Assembly: GCA_017798125.1 (NCBI GenBank)
Contig: CP059070.1
Coordinates: 992,001-1,056,000, forward strand
Direction of reading: 5' to 3'
Length of the DNA: 64,000 nucleotides
From: Cryomorphaceae bacterium
GTDB lineage: Bacteria; Bacteroidota; Bacteroidia; Flavobacteriales; ECT2AJA-044
The translations under genes were made by a program, and so were the position numbers. Below, piece after piece: positions 25,306-33,980 of this stretch; position 1 is the first letter of the stretch; the number at the start of each line of letters is the position of its first letter. The notes under the pieces were generated by a model. The model worked only from the letters and a program-made list of their open reading frames with translations, did not search any database and was not told where the DNA came from.

Positions 25306-26076
25306 ATGAGTAACTCTGGATTGCTAGGATCTTCGTTAGTCAAAAAATATTGGATGGCCGCGACCGGCCTGTTCCTCTGTTTGTTTTTGATCGGCCACTT
25401 GGCCGGAAACTTACAGCTCTTTATCCCCGGATATGAAGGCAAGCTGGCCTTCAATGAATACGCGGTTTTCATGACCACGAACCCGGCGATCAAATTGCTT
25501 TCATACTTGACTTATTTCTCTATTCTCTTCCACGCGGTGGATGGAATCCTTCTGACTCGCCAGAACCGGGCAGCGCGGCCTGATCGCTACGTGATGGAGA
25601 AGTCTTCGGTCAACAGTAACTGGAGTAGCCGCAACATGGCCTTCTTGGGCATTATTACGCTGGCTTACATTGTATTTCACATGGCCGATTTCTGGTATGA
25701 GTACAAATTCGGTGAGATGGCCTACATGACCAACGAATCCGGATGGGTTATGACCAAAGAAAGCGTTGCTGTTGAAGCTGGAGTAGTTCGTGATGGACAC
25801 GTTTTCGATACGGCCGGAATGGATATGGGTCCAGCAATGAAGGATCTCCACGGAGAGGTGGTAGAGGCCTTCAAGGTGTGGTGGATTGTCTTGGCCTATG
25901 TGATTGGAATGATCGCTATTGCTTTCCACTTGTGGCACGGCGTACAGAGCGCTTTCCAGTCTATTGGAGTCAACCACGAGCACTACACACCGACCATCAA
26001 GAAAGTGGGCGCGGCCTTTGCCGTAGGAGTACCGGTTCTTTTCGGACTCATCCCGGTTTACTTGTTCTTTGTTTAA
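25306..26076 (+). CDS. sdhC: Succinate dehydrogenase cytochrome b subunit
   Basis: Membrane anchor of succinate dehydrogenase/fumarate reductase, 256 residues, of the single-subunit di-heme type found in Bacteroidota. About five membrane helices are visible, the first in the GLFLCLFLIGHLAGNL segment with its heme-ligand-type His, others near SILFHAVDGILL, AYIVFHMADFWYEY, VLAYVIGMIAIAFHLWHG and AFAVGVPVLFGLIPVYLFF. The histidines within these helices would bind the two hemes. It passes electrons between SdhB and menaquinone. First gene of a three-gene operon behind a good promoter. Confidence 0.93.
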   Translation: MSNSGLLGSSLVKKYWMAATGLFLCLFLIGHLAGNLQLFIPGYEGKLAFNEYAVFMTTNPAIKLLSYLTYFSILFHAVDGILLTRQNRAARPDRYVMEKSSVNSNWSSRNMAFLGIITLAYIVFHMADFWYEYKFGEMAYMTNESGWVMTKESVAVEAGVVRDGHVFDTAGMDMGPAMKDLHGEVVEAFKVWWIVLAYVIGMIAIAFHLWHGVQSAFQSIGVNHEHYTPTIKKVGAAFAVGVPVLFGLIPVYLFFV

Positions 26077-26094
26077 TCTGAAGCATCCGACGAT

Positions 26095-28095
26095 ATGAAA
26101 CTCGACGCGAAAATACCTGAAGGGCCACTGGCAGATAAGTGGACCATCCACAAGAACAATATTCGACTGGTGAACCCAGCCAACAAGCGCTTGATCGATG
26201 TCATCGTGATCGGAACCGGATTGGCTGGTGGATCAGCGGCAGCTTCCTTGGCGGAGATGGGCTACAATGTGAAGGCCTTCTGTTTCCAAGACTCTCCTCG
26301 CCGTGCGCACTCGATTGCCGCACAGGGAGGGATCAACGCAGCAAAGAATTATCAGAACGACGGAGACTCGGTCTACCGATTGTTCTACGACACCATTAAA
26401 GGTGGCGACTATCGCTCACGAGAAGCGAACGTTTACCGCTTGGCAGAGGTGTCCGCTAATATTATTGACCAATGTGTGGCGCAGGGGGTTCCTTTTGCCC
26501 GCGAATACGGAGGTCTCTTGGACAACCGCTCCTTTGGTGGGGTTCAGGTAAGCCGTACGTTCTACGCCAAAGGACAAACCGGACAGCAATTGTTGCTGGG
26601 CGCTTACAGCGCGATGAGCCGCCAAATCGCCAAAGGAAAAGTGGCGATGTACAGCCGTCACGAAATGTTGGACGTGGTCATCGTCGATGGTAAAGCTCGC
26701 GGAATCATAGCCCGTGACTTGGTCTCTGGAGAGATCGAGCGTCACTCAGCGCACGCCGTAGTCTTGGCCTCTGGTGGTTATGGAAACGTTTTCTTCTTGT
26801 CGACCAACGCCATGGGGTCCAACGTGACCGCGGCTTGGAAAGCACATAAGAAAGGAGCGGCTTTTGCCAATCCATGCTACACACAAATTCACCCGACCTG
26901 TATTCCGGTTTCTGGAGACAATCAGTCGAAGTTGACCTTGATGTCGGAGTCCCTACGGAACGATGGTCGAATTTGGGTACCGGCAGATGCCGACGATGCT
27001 AAAGCCGTGCGAGAAGGCTCGCTTAAGCCAACTGATATTCCAGAAGATCGAAGAGATTACTACTTGGAGCGTCGTTACCCGAGCTTTGGTAACCTAGTGC
27101 CTCGAGATGTAGCCTCGCGAGCAGCCAAGGAGCGCTGTGATGCTGGTTACGGAGTAAATCAAACAGGCGAAGCGGTATTCTTGGACTTTAGTGATGCCAT
27201 CATGCGTTACGGAAGCACGGAGGCCCATGTTCGCGGTATGCACAACCCATCCGATGATGAGGTGCGCAAACTCGGAAAAGAAATCGTTGCGGCGAAGTAC
27301 GGTAACCTCTTCCAGATGTATGAGAAGATTACCGATGATAACCCGTACGAAACACCGATGAAAATCTATCCAGCGGTTCACTATACCATGGGAGGTGTAT
27401 GGTGTGACTACAACCTGATGACTACGGTTCCAGGATTGTACGCCACTGGAGAAGCCAACTTCTCCGATCACGGAGCCAACCGCCTCGGAGCCTCTGCCTT
27501 GATGCAAGGACTGGCGGATGGATACTTCGTACTTCCCTACACCATCGGTGAGTTTCTCGCTGATGATATCCGTACGGGACCGATCTCCACGGATAGCCCA
27601 GAATTCGACGAAGCCGAGAAAAACGTTCAAGGACAAATCGACCGCTTGGTCAACAATAACGGAACCAAGACGGTTGATCATTTCCACAAGCGCCTCGGAA
27701 AAATTATGTGGAACGAGTGTGGAATGGCGCGGAACAAAGAAGGCTTAGAACAAGCCATCAAAGACATCCAAGCTTTGCGCGATGAGTTCTACGCTGAGGT
27801 GCGCATTCCTGGTTCAGCCGAAGGCTTGAATCCTGAATTGGAAAAGGCCCTTCGCGTTGCTGATTTCTTGGAATTGGGTGAATTGATGTGTCACGATGCC
27901 CTAGACCGCGAAGAGTCTGCAGGAGGTCACTTCCGCGAGGAGTACCAAACGGAAGAAGGAGAGGCCTTGCGTCGCGACGATGAGTTCGCTTATGTCTCTG
28001 CTTGGGAGTATTCAGGAAATCCAAGTGAGCCGAACCTGCACAAAGAAGAGCTCGTGTTCGAGAATGTTGAGTTGAAGACACGTAGCTACAAATAA
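26095..28095 (+). CDS. sdhA: Succinate dehydrogenase flavoprotein subunit
   Basis: FAD-containing catalytic subunit that interconverts succinate and fumarate, 666 residues, peripheral on the inner face of the cytoplasmic membrane. The dinucleotide fold is [14 protein letters not shown] (about 37-50), the covalent-FAD His is likely His72 ([11 protein letters not shown]), and substrate-site motifs are IHPTCIP and [17 protein letters not shown]. It lies 18 bases after sdhC and 20 before sdhB. Length is typical of the Bacteroidetes/epsilon-type group, which is longer than the E. coli subunit. Confidence 0.96.
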   Translation: MKLDAKIPEGPLADKWTIHKNNIRLVNPANKRLIDVIVIGTGLAGGSAAASLAEMGYNVKAFCFQDSPRRAHSIAAQGGINAAKNYQNDGDSVYRLFYDTIKGGDYRSREANVYRLAEVSANIIDQCVAQGVPFAREYGGLLDNRSFGGVQVSRTFYAKGQTGQQLLLGAYSAMSRQIAKGKVAMYSRHEMLDVVIVDGKARGIIARDLVSGEIERHSAHAVVLASGGYGNVFFLSTNAMGSNVTAAWKAHKKGAAFANPCYTQIHPTCIPVSGDNQSKLTLMSESLRNDGRIWVPADADDAKAVREGSLKPTDIPEDRRDYYLERRYPSFGNLVPRDVASRAAKERCDAGYGVNQTGEAVFLDFSDAIMRYGSTEAHVRGMHNPSDDEVRKLGKEIVAAKYGNLFQMYEKITDDNPYETPMKIYPAVHYTMGGVWCDYNLMTTVPGLYATGEANFSDHGANRLGASALMQGLADGYFVLPYTIGEFLADDIRTGPISTDSPEFDEAEKNVQGQIDRLVNNNGTKTVDHFHKRLGKIMWNECGMARNKEGLEQAIKDIQALRDEFYAEVRIPGSAEGLNPELEKALRVADFLELGELMCHDALDREESAGGHFREEYQTEEGEALRRDDEFAYVSAWEYSGNPSEPNLHKEELVFENVELKTRSYK

Positions 28096-28115
28096 GAATT
28101 GGAAAAACACCAGAT

Positions 28116-28862
28116 ATGAATCTTACACTTCAAGTATGGCGTCAGAACGGTCCTAACGATAAGGGCCGAATGGAGGAGCACAAACTGAGCGGAATTTCTC
28201 CAGATCAGTCTTTCCTCGAAATGATGGACGTATTGAACGAGCAGCTCGTAGAGAGCGGAAAAGAGCCTGTGGCTTTTGATCACGATTGTCGTGAGGGAAT
28301 CTGCGGTGCCTGTTCCATGTTCATCAATGGAGAAGCGCACGGACCTGGTCGTGGAATCACCACCTGCCAGTTGCACATGCGCTCTTTCAACGATGGTGAT
28401 ACCATCTATATTGAGCCATGGCGTTCAGCTGCGTTCCCAGTGATTAAGGACTTGATGACCGACCGCTCTTCGTTTGATCGAATCATCCAAGCGGGTGGTT
28501 TTGTCAGTGTGAACACCAGTGGAAATACCTTGGACGCGAATGCTATTCCAATTCCAAAAGAAGACGCAGATAAGGCCTTTGATGCAGCTACTTGTATTGG
28601 TTGTGGAGCCTGCGTAGCGACCTGTAAGAATGGGTCGGCGATGCTGTTCACCAGTGCGAAAGTCTCTCAGTTGTCGCTTTTGCCACAAGGTAAAGTGGAG
28701 GCATCGGACCGCGTCTTGAACATGGTGAAGCAAATGGACTTGGAAGGCTTCGGAAACTGTACCAATACGGGTGCTTGCGAAGTAGAATGTCCAAAAGGTA
28801 TCAGCCTCGAAAACATAGCTCGCATGAATCGCGAGTACCTAGTGGCCGCCGTTACGGATTAA
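28116..28862 (+). CDS. sdhB: Succinate dehydrogenase iron-sulfur subunit
   Basis: Electron-transfer subunit carrying three Fe-S clusters, 248 residues. The 2Fe-2S motif is [12 protein letters not shown] with a further Cys in TCQLHM. The first C-terminal cluster motif is [14 protein letters not shown] and the last is [15 protein letters not shown]. It links SdhA to the heme subunit and depends on the Suf system encoded a few kilobases away. The stop overlaps the convergent dehydratase gene by 11 bases, leaving no room for a hairpin terminator after the operon. Confidence 0.96.
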   Translation: MNLTLQVWRQNGPNDKGRMEEHKLSGISPDQSFLEMMDVLNEQLVESGKEPVAFDHDCREGICGACSMFINGEAHGPGRGITTCQLHMRSFNDGDTIYIEPWRSAAFPVIKDLMTDRSSFDRIIQAGGFVSVNTSGNTLDANAIPIPKEDADKAFDAATCIGCGACVATCKNGSAMLFTSAKVSQLSLLPQGKVEASDRVLNMVKQMDLEGFGNCTNTGACEVECPKGISLENIARMNREYLVAAVTD

Positions 28863-29811
28863 ACGACCACGAATCGAGGTCTACATTACCTCCCGTTAGA
28901 ATAAGCCCGACGCGTTTCCCACGAAATGTGTCGGGTTCTTTTTTGACCACCGCCAGCGGAACGGCGCAACTCGGCTCAATAATGATCTTCATCCGTTCCC
29001 AGATCAGGCGCATGGCCTCGAGGATCTCCACGTCGGTCACCAACACGATGCGCTCTAGCAAGGGGTGAAGCACGGCAAAGGTGTGCTCGCCCAAGGATGT
29101 GCGCAGGCCATCGGCAATAGTATGAGCCTCGTCCAACGGAATGATCTCCCCGGCCTTTAAGCTTCGGTAAGCATCATCGGCCCCAATAGGTTCCCCTCCG
29201 AGGACGCTGGTGTCCGGAGACCAGTAGTGGGCGCTCAGGCAAGTTCCAGCGGCCAGGCCTCCGCCGCCTACCGGGGGGATGATGTAATCCAAGTCGGACA
29301 CCTCTTCAATGAGCTCCTTGGCGCAAGTCGCTTGTCCGGTGATGGTTCGAGGATCATCAAAAGGGTGTAGGAAGTAGGCTCCGGTTCGCTTTTGAACCTC
29401 GGCCAAATAGGACTCTCGGGCCTGAAGGGTAGGGGGGCATTCAATGACCTCTGCACCGTATCCCTTCACCGCTCTTTTCTTGACCTCTGGGGCATTGGAG
29501 GGCATCACGATATAGGCAGGAACGCCGTATTGTTGTGCGGCCCACGCGACGGCCTGGCCGTGATTTCCGGAGCTGTGGGTACAAAGCCCCGCGGCTCGTT
29601 CTTCATCACTCAGGCTATCCGTAAAGTAGGTGGCTCCTCGGGCCTTGAAAGCCCCGATTTTTTGGAAATTCTCGCACTTGAAGAAGAGTTCAGCTTCGGT
29701 CATCTGATTGAGTGCTGAAGAAGTCAACACCGGTGTGCAGTGAATTTTAGGGCCGATGGCCTCGTGGGCTTTTTCGATATCAGAGGCGGAAATGGTCGGG
29801 GTGTATTCCAT
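28852..29811 (-). CDS. Threonine/serine dehydratase (PLP)
   Basis: Fold-type II PLP enzyme of 319 residues, cytoplasmic. The PLP lysine is Lys56 in GAFKARGA, and the phosphate-binding glycine loop is [11 protein letters not shown]. It has no C-terminal regulatory ACT domain, so it resembles the catabolic threonine ammonia-lyase or serine racemase/dehydratase group rather than the isoleucine-regulated enzyme. It would turn threonine into 2-oxobutanoate or serine into pyruvate. The start is the ATG at 29811; a TTG nine bases upstream is less likely because a weak promoter-like box (TAGCTTGG) covers it. It is divergent from the aminotransferase gene. Confidence 0.87.
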   Translation of the reverse strand: MEYTPTISASDIEKAHEAIGPKIHCTPVLTSSALNQMTEAELFFKCENFQKIGAFKARGATYFTDSLSDEERAAGLCTHSSGNHGQAVAWAAQQYGVPAYIVMPSNAPEVKKRAVKGYGAEVIECPPTLQARESYLAEVQKRTGAYFLHPFDDPRTITGQATCAKELIEEVSDLDYIIPPVGGGGLAAGTCLSAHYWSPDTSVLGGEPIGADDAYRSLKAGEIIPLDEAHTIADGLRTSLGEHTFAVLHPLLERIVLVTDVEILEAMRLIWERMKIIIEPSCAVPLAVVKKEPDTFRGKRVGLILTGGNVDLDSWSFNP

Positions 29812-29843
29812 GAGGACCAAGCTAAGAACTATGGAGGAAAAAC

Positions 29844-29851
29844 TATCTTAA
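29844..29851 (+). promoter_or_regulatory. -7 type box of the aminotransferase gene
   Basis: TATCTTAA, close to TAnnTTTG, ends four bases before the ATG at 29856, which would give a leaderless message. Confidence 0.35.
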
Positions 29852-29855
29852 GGGC

Positions 29856-31013
29856 ATGAATGATTTTCCAGATTTGCGTTCGAAACTACCCAACGTAGGA
29901 ACGACCATTTTTGCCACAATGTCGGCCATGGCAGCGGAATACAACGCCATCAACCTTTCGCAGGGATATCCGGATTTTCCGGTGGACCAAGGTCTCCTAG
30001 ATGCTGTAGCCCAAGCGCTACACGACGGAGAGAATCAGTATGCTCCAATGCCCGGCTTGCCAGCGTTGCGAGAGGCCCTCAGTGCCAAGTACAAACACGA
30101 CTACGGAATTGAGGTGGATCCCGATGGTGAAATCACGATTACTGCAGGGGCGACGCAGGCTATTTTCAATGCGATTACGGCCTTTGTCCGGGAAGGGGAA
30201 GAGGTCATACTTTTTACACCCGCTTATGATTGCTACGCTCCGACGGTCGAGCTGGCCGGAGGGGTGCCCAAGTACATTGCCCTTAAGGCCCCGGAGTTTG
30301 CCATTGATTGGGACGAGGTTCGCGCTCAGGTGTCCCACAAGACCCGAATGATTGTCATCAACAATCCGCATAACCCAACGGGAACGACCTGGAGCGAAGC
30401 GGATATGGGAGAGCTGAAAAAATTGGTGGAGCGCTACAACTTGATCGTATTGAGTGATGAGGTATACGAGCACATTGTTTTCGACGGCGAGCCGCATCGG
30501 TCCGTATTGGCTGACCCGGAGTTACGGGCACGATCGATAGCGGTGTTCAGCTTCGGGAAAACCTTTCACGCAACGGGGTGGAAGGTGGGCTATTCCATCG
30601 CGCCGCAGGCGCTGAATAAGGAAATCAGAAAAGTGCATCAGTATGTGACGTTTACGGTGCATCGGCCAACGCAGGTAGGGCTGGCGCATTGGCTTCAAGA
30701 TCCGACTCATTGGACCGGAATTTCCGCGTACTATGAGGCTAAGAGAGATCTGTTTTTAAAGGAATTGGAGTCGAGTAAATTCAGCTTTTTACCGAGTTCG
30801 GGAAGCTATTATCAGGCCGTGGATTATTCGGCGATTAGCGATCTGGATGATGTGACGTTTTGTGAGTGGCTGACCAAAGAGGTGGGTGTTGCGGCCATTC
30901 CGGTAAGCGTGTTTTATCACACACAACCAGCAGGGCAACAAGTGGTGCGTTTGTGTTTTGCCAAGAAGGACGAAACCCTGATGGAAGCCTTGAATAAATT
31001 AAAAGCCTTGTGA
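29856..31013 (+). CDS. Class I/II aminotransferase (YbdL/KMTB type)
   Basis: PLP aminotransferase of 385 residues, cytoplasmic. Motifs include INLSQGYPDFPVD (about 29-41), NNPHNPTGTTW, LSDEVYEHIVFDG and the PLP lysine in SFGKTFHATGWKVGY. These are typical of the kynurenine/glutamine transaminase K-like group that includes E. coli YbdL, which prefers methionine and similar amino acids. The next gene, overlapping by one base, encodes a nitrilase-fold omega-amidase; this pair strongly suggests glutamine as amino donor, making alpha-ketoglutaramate that the amidase removes. A role in methionine salvage (remaking methionine from its 2-oxo acid) is inferred. Confidence 0.88.
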   Translation: MNDFPDLRSKLPNVGTTIFATMSAMAAEYNAINLSQGYPDFPVDQGLLDAVAQALHDGENQYAPMPGLPALREALSAKYKHDYGIEVDPDGEITITAGATQAIFNAITAFVREGEEVILFTPAYDCYAPTVELAGGVPKYIALKAPEFAIDWDEVRAQVSHKTRMIVINNPHNPTGTTWSEADMGELKKLVERYNLIVLSDEVYEHIVFDGEPHRSVLADPELRARSIAVFSFGKTFHATGWKVGYSIAPQALNKEIRKVHQYVTFTVHRPTQVGLAHWLQDPTHWTGISAYYEAKRDLFLKELESSKFSFLPSSGSYYQAVDYSAISDLDDVTFCEWLTKEVGVAAIPVSVFYHTQPAGQQVVRLCFAKKDETLMEALNKLKAL

Positions 31014-31807
31014 TGGGAGATTTGAATATTTCACTGATTCAATCAGCGCTCATATGGGAAGACCCTGAAGCCAATAGAACGGCACTCGGGGCCAAGCTGG
31101 AGGCTTTGCCACTGGAGACGGATGTGGTAGTGTTGCCCGAAATGTTTACAACGGGCTTCAGTATGACGGCAGGCCCGCTCGCAGAGGATGTGGACGGCCC
31201 GACTTTTAAATGGATGGCCAGCCACGCAGCACGGCTCGATGCTGCGGTGACAGGAAGCTTTCTAGTTCGCGAAGAGGGGGGTCTGTACAACCGATTGGTT
31301 TGGATGAATCCGGATGGCACCTACGAGGAGTACGACAAACGCCACCTATTTACGATGGCCAACGAACAGGCGCATTTTGAGGCCGGAGAGGAGCGGCTCA
31401 TCGTTGAATTTCGCGGATGGAAATTTTGTCCCTTGATTTGCTATGATCTTCGATTCCCAGTATGGGCGCGAAACGGCTGGGACGCTGCGGCGGGTCCAGA
31501 TTACGACGTTTTGCTCTACGTGGCGAATTGGCCTGAACGGCGCTCAAGCGCTTGGCGTCAATTGCTGGTAGCCCGAGCCATCGAGAATCAGTGCTATGTG
31601 GTGGGCGTGAATCGGGTAGGGCCCGATGGAAAAGACGTTCCGTATCGCGGAGATTCTGCCTTGATTGATACCATGGGCGATACCTTGGTCACTTTTGAAC
31701 CGGGTGAGGAAAACGAAAAAACCCACGCCGTGAGTCGTGAAGACCTGACGCGGGTTCGAGAACGCTTGCCGTTTTTACCGGACCAAGATCGATTTGCGAT
31801 CGGCTAG
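31013..31807 (+). CDS. Omega-amidase-type nitrilase superfamily amidohydrolase
   Basis: A 264-residue carbon-nitrogen hydrolase with the Glu-Lys-Cys triad visible: Glu in VVLPEMFTTGF (near 42), Lys in YDKRHLFTM, and Cys in LICYDLRFP. The MFTTGF and YDKRHLF motifs are those of the omega-amidase/YafV branch, which hydrolyses alpha-ketoglutaramate or alpha-ketosuccinamate to the dicarboxylic acid and ammonia. The ATG at 31013 forms a TGATG junction with the aminotransferase stop, so the two are translationally coupled; a GTG one codon earlier is less likely. It makes the upstream transamination irreversible. Confidence 0.88.
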   Translation: MGDLNISLIQSALIWEDPEANRTALGAKLEALPLETDVVVLPEMFTTGFSMTAGPLAEDVDGPTFKWMASHAARLDAAVTGSFLVREEGGLYNRLVWMNPDGTYEEYDKRHLFTMANEQAHFEAGEERLIVEFRGWKFCPLICYDLRFPVWARNGWDAAAGPDYDVLLYVANWPERRSSAWRQLLVARAIENQCYVVGVNRVGPDGKDVPYRGDSALIDTMGDTLVTFEPGEENEKTHAVSREDLTRVRERLPFLPDQDRFAIG

Positions 31808-31820
31808 GTAGATGGGCATC

Positions 31821-31833
31821 GGCCCGTAGGGCC
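31821..31833. terminator. Weak hairpin between convergent genes
   Basis: A short GC-rich palindrome, GGCCC-GTA-GGGCC, lies in the 31-base gap between the amidohydrolase and the convergent small secreted-protein gene. There is no T-run directly after it, so terminator function is uncertain. Confidence 0.25.
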
Positions 31834-31838
31834 AGAAA

Positions 31839-32258
31839 TTATTTCTCTTTGGCTAAGATGTAGTAGTGCGCGGTAACGCCATTGCGAACGGCCGCGTATG
31901 AGGACTCCAGTTCCCAGCCCATATCGCCTGCGGCATTTAGGGCTTCCATAGGGTCGCGAGCCCCTTCAATCCCCTCGCCAACTCCAGAGTCGAGGTTTCG
32001 AGGATCTCCGACAATCGTGAACCGATACTGCACTTCCTCGAACATGATCATGGACATTTTTTCCTGGTATCGAGGGTCACTCATTTCTTCCTGTGAAAAA
32101 CTACCCATCTCCGCTCCATTGATCTCTATGCCTCGGACAACAAGGTATTCAATAGCTTCTGATTCTTTGGACTCACTGCGGTCCACTTTTCCTTTCTTCT
32201 GGGCAAACGTAGCCGTTGTGGCAAAGCACAACACCATCAGTACGATGACTCTTTTCAT
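31839..32258 (-). CDS. Small secreted protein of unknown function
   Basis: A 139-residue protein with a clear signal peptide (MKRVIVLMVLCFATTATFAQ), so probably periplasmic or exported. The start at 32258 overlaps the stop of the upstream lipoprotein gene (ATGA type). The mature part has a charged, flexible beginning (KKGKVDRSESKE) and a C-terminal NAAGDMGWELESSYA followed by YYILAKEK, which recalls the DUF4177-like fold where a Gly-Trp-Glu segment is conserved. That likeness is weak. It forms an operon with the Ig-like lipoprotein upstream; no function can be stated. Confidence 0.7.
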   Translation of the reverse strand: MKRVIVLMVLCFATTATFAQKKGKVDRSESKESEAIEYLVVRGIEINGAEMGSFSQEEMSDPRYQEKMSMIMFEEVQYRFTIVGDPRNLDSGVGEGIEGARDPMEALNAAGDMGWELESSYAAVRNGVTAHYYILAKEK

Positions 32259-33853
32259 TCTTCTAATTTCAGGTTTAATTCGTATTCCAATTCCCAATTC
32301 GCACGGACCTCGAGGGTGGTCTCACTGTAGAACACCCGCTCGCTAAAAACTTGCGTCCAGTAGTCTCCAGGATCCCATCTTCCGTTTTGGTTTCGATCTT
32401 CAATCATCCTCAATCGAAACTGTCCGGGCGGAAGGTCCCGAAAAGTACTGATTTCTTTAGTCTCGGCCTCCACGGCCGGATGCGTTCTTCGCGCGAGCAG
32501 TTCATTTTTCTCCGAGAGCAAATCGAGAATATAAGGGTGACTCGATGAAGTGGTCCACTGGACAATGAGGATACCGAGTTCATCGACCCGTGGATAGGTT
32601 AGGGTGGCCGTAAGGGTGTCTTGGATGGAATCCCTCACGGTCCCGGCGGCGTTGGGAAGCACTTCCACTTGATAAACGGTGCCGTATGCACGTTCGACAT
32701 AGGCCTGGTAACGGAAGGCGTCGGTTTGTGCCCAAGTCAGTTCTTGTTCAATGCTGTCGGCGGTCATTTCAATGACCTCTGGATTGAAGTAATTAATAGG
32801 TAGACTGTTGTATACTGTCAAGGTGTCGAAGGTATTCCACGTGCCTGTGCTCGGCAATAATTTCCAAGGCGTTTCGGGCAGCTCGCGTTCTTTCCAGGTG
32901 ATTTTTGCGGTATCGATAACTGTATCCAATTGTACGGCGAACAAAAGGCTATCGTATCCGTGATCCGGTCTCAAGAAACCGAGCAGGGTGTCGGGGCGCA
33001 AGGGCACGGTGAAAAAGGTGTCGAGCGGGTTAATGGGTAAAGGTGTGACCGTCGGTCGTTCACCACCGACCGTGTAGAATTCAATGCTAATGGCTGTTTT
33101 CTGCCGAGCCTTTAGAAATGCGGGGCGATCACTAGGGACAAAGCTGCGCAGGGTAATACGGCCGGAATCACTAGGACTAATGGTCTCTGGGAGATAGGCG
33201 ATTTCTTCGTTGGGCAGATCGTACAAGTAGTTGCGATTTCCGTCGACCAGGGTGAAGAGTTTATAGGTGTCGTGTCGTAGGTAGTCCAAGGTGAATAGGC
33301 CGGCGGCATCCGTCCTAGTGGCATAATCAGGACGTCGTAGTACGGGCAGAGAATCCCGTGGGATGCTCACTGTGTCCAAACCACCGTACAGCATGACCAA
33401 GGCACCTTCAACAGGCTTTCCCGTGTAGGCATTCTTCACTTCTCCTTGGAACACCAATGAATCGATAAAGGTCCCGGTGGAGAAAACGTACTTGAAATTG
33501 GTCGGGTTTCCTTCTGTGAGGTCAACAATGGATTCTCCAAAGTTCAAGGTGTATGTGGTGTTGCTCCTCAAGTCTTCTTGAAACTCGATGACCAGTGATT
33601 TTTTCTTCAAGTAGATGTCCGGTTGTTCCTTCATGGGCGGGGATATCAGCAATTGCTGATTCAACCCATTCAGTTGGATGTATTCATTGAAAGGAACCGT
33701 GATTTTTTTCGCAGAGAATTGAACGCTTCCGAGTGGAGGCTGGGCTTCAAAAGCTTCTGGTGGATCGAGATCCTTCGGACCACCTGAGGGACTTCCTGGC
33801 TGCGCACAGGAAAAGGTAAAAATGGCGACTATATATATAAGGACGCGTTTCAC
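32255..33853 (-). CDS. Ig-like (SbsA-type) domain lipoprotein
   Basis: A 532-residue predicted lipoprotein. The signal ends in FTFSC (Cys16), so it should be lipid-anchored. Residues about 30-130 form a bacterial Ig-like domain of the SbsA/Big_5 type (VPFNEYIQLNGL ... TTYTLNFGESIVDLTEGN), followed by a carboxypeptidase-regulatory-like domain (FQGEVKNAYTGKPVEGALV) and further beta-rich sequence to the C-terminus, which includes EDRNQNGRWDPGDYW, similar to Bacteroidota envelope proteins. The start is a GTG, five bases after a perfect TACTTTTG promoter box, so it is a candidate for leaderless translation from GTG. Function is unknown; likely cell envelope. Confidence 0.82.
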   Translation of the reverse strand: MKRVLIYIVAIFTFSCAQPGSPSGGPKDLDPPEAFEAQPPLGSVQFSAKKITVPFNEYIQLNGLNQQLLISPPMKEQPDIYLKKKSLVIEFQEDLRSNTTYTLNFGESIVDLTEGNPTNFKYVFSTGTFIDSLVFQGEVKNAYTGKPVEGALVMLYGGLDTVSIPRDSLPVLRRPDYATRTDAAGLFTLDYLRHDTYKLFTLVDGNRNYLYDLPNEEIAYLPETISPSDSGRITLRSFVPSDRPAFLKARQKTAISIEFYTVGGERPTVTPLPINPLDTFFTVPLRPDTLLGFLRPDHGYDSLLFAVQLDTVIDTAKITWKERELPETPWKLLPSTGTWNTFDTLTVYNSLPINYFNPEVIEMTADSIEQELTWAQTDAFRYQAYVERAYGTVYQVEVLPNAAGTVRDSIQDTLTATLTYPRVDELGILIVQWTTSSSHPYILDLLSEKNELLARRTHPAVEAETKEISTFRDLPPGQFRLRMIEDRNQNGRWDPGDYWTQVFSERVFYSETTLEVRANWELEYELNLKLEE

Positions 33854-33858
33854 GGTGT

Positions 33859-33866
33859 CAAAAGTA
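33859..33866 (-). promoter_or_regulatory. -7 promoter box next to a GTG start
   Basis: TACTTTTG on the minus strand ends five bases before the GTG start of the Ig-like lipoprotein gene. Confidence 0.45.
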
Positions 33867-33912
33867 GGATAACTTTCTTCGGGCAGGAAATATGTTATGG
33901 AGGCTTTATTTT

Positions 33913-33944
33913 TTTGGCAAACAACGTCACAATCGCTAAATTTA
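33913..33944 (+). promoter_or_regulatory. Promoter of the giant FN3/MAM protein
   Basis: TTTG at 33913-33916, a 20-base spacer, and TAAATTTA at 33937-33944 fit the Bacteroidota -33/-7 layout with the same spacing as the sdh promoter. The leader to the ATG at 33981 is about 36 bases. Confidence 0.55.
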
Positions 33945-33980
33945 GCGCCGGTTTGCCATTAACCTAAACCATTAAATTCT

